From Dehalococcoidales bacterium (GTDB lineage: Bacteria > Chloroflexota > Dehalococcoidia > Dehalococcoidales > JAUXAE01): a stretch of 10,180 bases of DNA. Shown here in pieces: positions 7,081-10,180 of the stretch. The stretch spans positions 1-10,180 of the forward strand of contig JAUXAE010000033.1 in NCBI GenBank assembly GCA_030620035.1. The letters are read 5' to 3'. The notes beneath the pieces were generated by a model that saw nothing but the letters and a program-made list of their open reading frames with translations, was not told where the DNA came from and made no database searches. Each line of letters begins with the position of its first letter. Position 1 is the stretch's first letter. Made by a program: the position numbers and the translations under genes.

Positions 7081-8076
7081 CTACTTGCCTGATGCCCGGC
7101 TAAAGTTGTCAGCAAGGGTGGTAAAGGCGTCGGAACGATAGCTTTCTATCATCCCTCTGTCACACAGACTGGCCAGCTCAGGGTCAATGGGCAACTGTCC
7201 CAAGACAGGAGCATGGGCCACCTTTGACATTTCCTGGGCCTTGCTCTGGCCAAAGAGCTCTATCCGTTTATCAATCTCGGGCACATACAGGTAGCTCATG
7301 TTCTCTACCACGCCCAGGACGGGCTTGCTCATTATCTGGGCCATGTTGATTGCTTTTTTGACTATCATGGTTGTTAAATCCTGAGGGGTAAAGACAATAA
7401 TAACACCGTTTAAGGGTAGTGACTGCATTACCGTTAGTGGGGCATCAGCCGTCCCCGGGGGCAGGTCAACCAGAAGGTAGTCAAGCCTGCCCCAGACGAC
7501 ATCCTGCCAGAACTGGGTAATGGCCTTACCAATGAGTGGGCCGCGCCAGATGACAGCATCGCCCTCACTAGCTAGTAGCAGATTGATGGATATTAGCTCA
7601 ATTCCCGAATTTGATAGCACCGGCAGGATGCCGGTATCGCTGCCTCCGGGCCGGGCCGAAATGCCGAACATCTTGGGGATGCTGGGGCCGGTCAGGTCGG
7701 CATCCAGAATGCCAACCTGCTTGCCCTGGCGCCTCAGGGCAACGGCGATAAGACCGGTTACCAGGGATTTGCCCACGCCACCCTTGCCGCTCATTACGGC
7801 AATTACCCGGCCAATCTGGTTTAGGTCTTTAGGTTTGGCCGGGACGAACTCTAAGGCTAACTTACCTACCCCGGGCAGGCTCTTTAGAACCTGCTTTGCC
7901 CTGCTCTTCACCAATTCCTGGGCCTCCGAGTTCAGAGCTGTAGCCGCCAGCTTGAGCCTGACCTCCTTGCCGGTTACTTCAATTTCCCGCACCATGTTTA
8001 GCTGGACCAGACTGCGCTCGACACCGGGGACAAGCACCTGGCTAAGGGCCTGCTCCACCTGTTTCTTAACCTTCAC
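7081..8076 (-). CDS. Mrp/NBP35 (ApbC)-family P-loop ATPase lacking the CPxC motif
   Basis: This 331-residue cytoplasmic protein has an N-terminal MIP18/DUF59-like domain (about 1-80) and a MinD/Mrp-type ATPase domain. It carries a deviant Walker A GKGGVGKS (97-104), switch I DADLTGPSIP (125-134) and DLPPGTAD (204-211). In Mrp/NBP35 Fe-S carrier proteins the stretch after ENMSY normally holds CPxC, which binds a bridging [4Fe-4S] cluster at the dimer interface. Here it reads YVPEID, so both cysteines (equivalent to residues 265 and 268) are missing although the flanking residues are well conserved. The start is GTG 8076, with GGAG about ten bases upstream. It is the last gene of the DUF134/FmdB/NifX cluster. 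ATPase and partner-binding roles seem intact; cluster carriage does not. Confidence 0.88.
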   Translation of the reverse strand: MKVKKQVEQALSQVLVPGVERSLVQLNMVREIEVTGKEVRLKLAATALNSEAQELVKSRAKQVLKSLPGVGKLALEFVPAKPKDLNQIGRVIAVMSGKGGVGKSLVTGLIAVALRRQGKQVGILDADLTGPSIPKMFGISARPGGSDTGILPVLSNSGIELISINLLLASEGDAVIWRGPLIGKAITQFWQDVVWGRLDYLLVDLPPGTADAPLTVMQSLPLNGVIIVFTPQDLTTMIVKKAINMAQIMSKPVLGVVENMSYLYVPEIDKRIELFGQSKAQEMSKVAHAPVLGQLPIDPELASLCDRGMIESYRSDAFTTLADNFSRASGK

Positions 8077-8114
8077 TAACTAGGCTCCTTTTTTATCAAT
8101 TTTTATACTGGTCA

Positions 8115-8140
8115 GCGCTAAAAAGTCACCGGTTTAGGGC
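8115..8140. other. Weak inverted repeat between the NifX-like and Mrp-like genes
   Basis: GCGCTAAA (8115-8122) and TTTAGGGC (8133-8140) form an eight-base stem with one mismatch and a ten-base loop, touching the NifX-like stop codon. No T run follows on the minus strand, so it is not a standard terminator. It might stabilise the message or be chance. Confidence 0.25.
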
Positions 8141-8538
8141 TAGTGGAGGAGTTCCGTTTGGTTAACCAGCTTGCCCTCCAGGTAGAGCCTTGCCGCCTCA
8201 TCAATATTCTCTACATCGGTAACTATAGTTTCAATGCCATACTCTTTTAACGACTCCCGGGCCCCCCAGCCCATACCCCCGGCAATACGAACCCGGCAGT
8301 CAGAAATGGTCTCGGCCATACTTTCATGCCTGACCCGTGAGCCACTTCCGCAACCGTGCTTCTCCCCGGGAGCCAGCTTGGGGTGGTGGCGGGCGGCAAA
8401 GGTATGATGCCCCGTCTTAGCTCGCTCCTCCTTGCCTATAATCTCGCCCTCTTCAACCGTTACCACTATATAAAGCGGTGCCCGACCAAAGTGCTGACTG
8501 ACGGTGGTACCATCATCGGAGACAACAGCTATTCTCAT
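8140..8538 (-). CDS. NifX/NifB-type dinitrogenase iron-molybdenum cofactor family protein
   Basis: This 132-residue protein is of the Nitro_FeMo-Co family. Features are the N-terminal beta strand MRIAVVSDDG, the SQHFGRAPLY motif (14-23), a central insert rich in His, Lys and Cys (about 42-72, with HH pairs and HGCG), and the C-terminal half with DC at 80-81 and GGMG at 87-90. The His/Cys-rich insert could bind metal. These small proteins carry or insert Fe-S/metal clusters and also occur widely outside nitrogen fixation; no nitrogenase genes are seen here. Its ATG follows directly after the stop of the upstream mini-gene (TAG then ATG), with AGGAGGGG inside that gene as ribosome binding site, so the two are tightly coupled. 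Confidence 0.87.
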   Translation of the reverse strand: MRIAVVSDDGTTVSQHFGRAPLYIVVTVEEGEIIGKEERAKTGHHTFAARHHPKLAPGEKHGCGSGSRVRHESMAETISDCRVRIAGGMGWGARESLKEYGIETIVTDVENIDEAARLYLEGKLVNQTELLH

Positions 8539-8622
8539 CTAGTAACCCCTCCTGGCCGTAGTACTCCTGAGCAGTTCAAAGCAGTGATGACAGCCCCTGC
8601 ATTCATACTCGTAGACAGGCAT
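8539..8622 (-). CDS. 27-residue FmdB-like single-knuckle mini-protein
   Basis: This short gene starts at ATG 8622 with an excellent AGGAGG five bases upstream, and its TAG at 8539 abuts the NifX-like start. It reads MPVYEYECRGCHHCFELL and then a short Ser/Thr/Arg tail. The beginning is the hallmark of FmdB/CxxC zinc-ribbon proteins (MPxYEYxCxxCxxxFE), but the second CxxC found in full-length members (60-100 residues) is missing. An extra Cys makes CxxCxxC, so metal could still be bound by one knuckle plus partners. The strong ribosome binding site and tight packing between two clustered genes argue that it is expressed. It may be a truncated family member or a genuine mini-protein. Confidence 0.75.
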   Translation of the reverse strand: MPVYEYECRGCHHCFELLRSTTARRGY

Positions 8623-8652
8623 AGCTACCTCCTTATGGCTCTCAATATACCC

Positions 8653-9114
8653 CTATTTAGGCGCCCCCTGCTGGCGCTGTTTCGACCAATCCCCTCTTGC
8701 CCAGCCCCGGAGCCTGAGGGGCATAATTTGTGACGTACTGCATATTGGGCAGAACTGTAGTGCCTCAGCTGCCCTGGAGGACACCTCCCATTCATGACCG
8801 GTAATACAGCGGAAGCGACGTACTACCAGCTCGAAGTTGCCCCCCTTAATCTTTATTGCCTTGCCGTTGAGCAGGGCATCGGCCACCTTGGGCCGAGCCG
8901 ATGCCAGCAGTCTTTGAAAGGTAGAACGAGAGATGTTCATCTTCTGGGCACACTGCTCCTGCCCCAGCTTTTCCAGGTCTCTTAGGCGTATTGCCTCAGC
9001 CTCCTCCAGTGAAAGGCTAACCTCTTCCAGATTTCGCAGTGGAACGCCGGCCGGTTTGAAATAGGTCACCTCCGGTATAAAGGCAACCTGGCGACACTTT
9101 ATCGGTCTCGGCAT
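8653..9114 (-). CDS. DUF134-family helix-turn-helix protein with C-terminal zinc-ribbon-like extension
   Basis: This 153-residue protein starts with MPRPIKCRQV, the typical DUF134 opening. It then has LSLEEAEAIRLRDLEKLGQEQCAQKMNISRSTFQRLL in pieces across about 34-70, a sigma-70 region 4-like helix-turn-helix. DUF134 proteins are usually about 100 residues. Here a further segment holds Cys103, His107 and CPIC at 122-125, which looks like a zinc-binding finger. DUF134 genes commonly sit beside NifX-like genes, as here, and are presumed DNA-binding regulators. The ATG at 9114 has AGGAGG about ten bases upstream and an AT-rich promoter region. It leads the minus-strand cluster and may control it. 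Confidence 0.88.
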   Translation of the reverse strand: MPRPIKCRQVAFIPEVTYFKPAGVPLRNLEEVSLSLEEAEAIRLRDLEKLGQEQCAQKMNISRSTFQRLLASARPKVADALLNGKAIKIKGGNFELVVRRFRCITGHEWEVSSRAAEALQFCPICSTSQIMPLRLRGWARGDWSKQRQQGAPK

Positions 9115-9146
9115 AACCAGCAGTCCTCCTAAGTAGTTATGGGCAT

Positions 9147-9375
9147 ATGTTCATTATTATATTAACAATCAAGGCATCAATTGTCAAGGAACTATTGATA
9201 GCTACGCTTCTTACCGAGAAGCCTGTGCATGTTACTGGCAGGACCACCGGCACTCGCCAAGTCCTTATTTCTCCGGGACATAGAGCAAGTGTGTGATGAG
9301 CAGGCGATATAGCTTGTTGGCTCGGCGACAAGCAAAGCGGGGTTGTGGGACTTAGTGGCGGAACGCCAGCCACGG
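9147..9375 (+). pseudogene. Remnant of an AAA-type (MoxR/RuvB-like) ATPase gene
   Basis: Two plus-strand frames together read as one ATPase fragment. The first frame gives IKASIVKELL and then LLTEKPVH up to about 9230. The second continues as MLLAGPPALAKS with a Walker A-like GPPxxAKS at about 9238-9261, then LFLRDIEQV, and, after an in-frame TAG at 9309-9311, LVGSATSKAGLWDLVAERQPR up to about 9375. The order EKPVH, GPPxxAKS/T, LFL, (G/S)xTSKAGL, ERPRY is typical of AAA proteins that open with a GPPASAKT-type P-loop. The Walker B region that should follow is absent, because the sequence switches to reductive dehalogenase there. One frameshift (near 9230), one nonsense codon and a lost 3' end make it a pseudogene. 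The family call is from memory. Confidence 0.55.
9159..9187 (-). promoter_or_regulatory. Putative promoter of the DUF134-NifX-Mrp cluster
   Basis: The minus strand has a perfect -35 TTGACA (9187-9182) with TAATAT at 17 bp spacing (9164-9159). A perfect TATAAT lies three bases further on (9161-9156) at 20 bp spacing. The leader would be about 40 bases. The element sits inside the remnant of an AAA ATPase gene read on the opposite strand. Confidence 0.5.
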
Positions 9376-9716
9376 CGACAGAAGGGAACCCTGACCATCT
9401 TAAACCGGAGCTGTTCAACAATCCTGGACACAAAGCCTGGCCCCTCAACCACTTTGCCTGCAGCAACTATTGGATGGAATCGGCAATGCATGGATGCTCA
9501 GTCTGCGTTGCTAACTGTGTCTTCAGTAAGCTTGCCCAGGCATCAGTTCATGAAACTGTAAAGGCAATTATCGCCACCACTCCGCTCCTAAACGGATTCT
9601 TCTATAACATGGATGGTGCATTCGGCCTTAACAGATTCACCGCAGATGACTGTGCAGACTGGTGGGACAATCCGGATAAATGGCAGCCCCTACATAACTG
9701 GAGCACTAACTATTAA
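9376..9716 (+). pseudogene. rdhA: C-terminal fragment of a reductive dehalogenase (rdhA remnant)
   Basis: About 110 residues match the end of corrinoid reductive dehalogenases: a FNNPGHKAW segment; a single Cys (HFAC) plus CSVCVANC, which together supply the four cysteines of the second [4Fe-4S] cluster; then VHETVKAIIATTPLLNGFFYNMDGAFG and a WWD near the end. The stop is TAA at 9714-9716. All of the twin-arginine signal, the corrinoid-binding core and the first Fe-S motif are missing upstream, where the sequence instead resembles an AAA ATPase. The open frame reaches back to a GTG at 9345, but no ribosome binding site is seen there, so expression is unlikely. The retained part has no internal stop, suggesting a recent deletion. 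The truncated rdhB-like gene follows 21 bp on. Confidence 0.8.
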
Positions 9717-9737
9717 ATAAAGAGGAGGTAATTAGTC

Positions 9738-9884
9738 GTGTGGACAAGTACAGTTTTTCTTTGGGATATCGGGCTAGCTATTCTCGGTGCCACTATGCTG
9801 GCCTTGGTGCTCTGGTTACGCAACCGGGATATCAAGATCGCCTGGTTTGACTGGCTGATTCTCCATATTAATCTCCTTTTTTAA
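9738..9884 (+). pseudogene. rdhB: Truncated rdhB-like membrane anchor of reductive dehalogenase
   Basis: The frame starts at GTG 9738 behind a strong AGAGGAGGTAA ribosome binding site and encodes 48 residues. One hydrophobic helix (IGLAILGATMLALVLWL) is followed by RNRDIKIAWFDWLI. The helix-R-x-x-I-K-(V/I)-x-W-(Y/F)-x-W-L pattern is that of RdhB, the small anchor (about 90 residues, two to three helices) that holds RdhA at the outer face of the membrane. Here the frame ends with an unrelated HINLLF after the first third to half, so helices 2 and 3 are missing. Nothing resembling the missing part is seen in the AT-rich sequence after 9884. The position right behind the rdhA fragment is the normal rdhAB order. 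Confidence 0.72.
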
Positions 9885-9982
9885 AATTCTTGTTCAATGC
9901 TATATCATTTAGTCATTATCAATTATTTTAGTGTAAATAATTTTCTGAATTCCCTAGTGCTTATGATAAAGTATAGAATGAT
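9885..9982. other. AT-rich spacer with no recognisable gene
   Basis: This stretch is clearly more AT-rich than the rest of the window. I see no open frame, tRNA or convincing terminator in it. It separates the rdhAB remnant from short unassigned frames and may mark a recombination boundary. Confidence 0.5.
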
Positions 9983-10013
9983 ATGAGACTGTTGAGAAGA
10001 TTGCTTAATCTCG

Positions 10014-10106
10014 GTGTTAAGAAGACCCCCAAGCCAAGAGGCCGCCAAGTTTCTAAAAGACCGGGCGGAACGTGAAGAGAGATACTTCAGGTCAAGGCGT
10101 GACTAA
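10014..10106 (+). CDS. Short unassigned charged reading frame (30 residues)
   Basis: This frame, from GTG 10014 to TAA 10104-10106, gives an Arg/Glu-rich helix-like segment (EAAKFLKDRAEREERYF). It has no clear ribosome binding site, and its frame is open upstream only to a TGA about 30 bases before. Competing frames overlap it: ATG 9983 to TGA 10075 gives a basic 30-residue peptide, and GTG 10072 stays open to the right edge. I cannot tell which, if any, is translated; all may be debris or the start of a gene beyond the window. Confidence 0.2.
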   Translation: MLRRPPSQEAAKFLKDRAEREERYFRSRRD

Positions 10107-10180
10107 GGCAATCAATACAAAACCATCAGCCAGGCTGACAAGACGCCCAGATTTTGACTACAGGACGCTAAGAGGAATTG
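10072..10180 (+). CDS. Possible 5' end of a gene running off the right edge
   Basis: From GTG 10072 the frame stays open for 36 codons to the window end. The product is basic, with a segment RRPDFDYRTLRG near the edge that looks protein-like. The GTG overlaps the TGA of the preceding basic mini-frame (GTGA). No strong ribosome binding site is visible and no family is recognised. Confidence 0.2.
   Translation, partial: MKRDTSGQGVTKAINTKPSARLTRRPDFDYRTLRGI

Noticed and set aside
7520..8083. Plus-strand open frame of 187 codons
   Set aside because: Antisense shadow of the Mrp-like gene; low-complexity Ser/Pro/Arg-rich translation typical of a reverse-frame artefact.
8356..8733. Plus-strand open frame of 125 codons
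   Set aside because: Antisense to the NifX-like, FmdB-like and DUF134 genes, all of which have motifs and ribosome binding sites.
9195..9345. Decayed first Fe-S cluster region of rdhA (LTEKP, then a Cys-Lys-Cys-like stretch)
   Set aside because: LLTEKP resembles the RdhA stretch before its first cluster motif, but the following sequence fits an AAA P-loop (GPPALAKS, TSKAGL, ERQPR) much better and needs fewer changes.
9137..9491. Minus-strand open frames over the remnant region
   Set aside because: No family features; they are shadows of the AAA/rdhA remnants on the plus strand.
1..10180. CRISPR array, tRNA, rRNA, transposase or integrase genes
   Set aside because: I found no regularly spaced short repeats, no cloverleaf-like element and no recombinase motifs; the only clear repeat is the 539-bp-period duplication.

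Overview
The window looks like a chromosomal segment of a Dehalococcoidia-type Chloroflexota (anaerobic, organohalide-respiration lineage). The strongest pointer is the right end, where the C-terminal part of a reductive dehalogenase (rdhA) is followed by a short, truncated rdhB-like membrane anchor. Supporting pointers are a mannosylglycerate gene pair (Dehalococcoides carries a fused version, mgsD), a two-gene SufC/SufB-type Fe-S assembly locus, and a DUF134/NifX/Mrp cluster. The base composition is moderately GC-rich, which would suit Dehalogenimonas or an uncultured Dehalococcoidales better than D. mccartyi. The taxon is inferred.

Layout. (1) 1-773: a 234-bp direct repeat with 539-bp period, carrying the start of tandem copies of a PAP2-like membrane protein on the minus strand. 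(2) 828-2310: a two-gene ABC-2 exporter (ATPase and permease) on the plus strand. (3) 4798-2307, minus strand: mannosyl-3-phosphoglycerate synthase, mannosyl-3-phosphoglycerate phosphatase and a small four-helix membrane protein, probably one operon behind a near-consensus promoter. (4) 5070-7042, plus strand: sufC and a sufB-like gene, overlapping by 85 bp and ending at a probable bidirectional hairpin terminator. (5) 9114-7081, minus strand: a DUF134 regulator with a zinc-ribbon tail, a 27-residue FmdB-like mini-protein, a NifX-like protein and an Mrp/NBP35-like P-loop ATPase. (6) 9147-9884, plus strand: gene remnants, namely a broken AAA ATPase, an rdhA C-terminus and a truncated rdhB. (7) 9885-10180: AT-rich spacer and short unassigned reading frames.

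How it fits together. Regions 4 and 5 converge and form an Fe-S/metal-cofactor island: a SufBC-type scaffold on one side and an Mrp-type carrier ATPase with NifX and DUF134 on the other. Region 3 should make the compatible solute mannosylglycerate from GDP-mannose and 3-phosphoglycerate in two steps.

The points most worth a second look are the composite AAA/rdhA/rdhB graveyard, the Mrp-like protein that lacks its CPxC cluster-binding motif, the unfused mannosylglycerate gene pair, and the tandem PAP2 repeat. I see no complete new defence or other undescribed multi-gene system.
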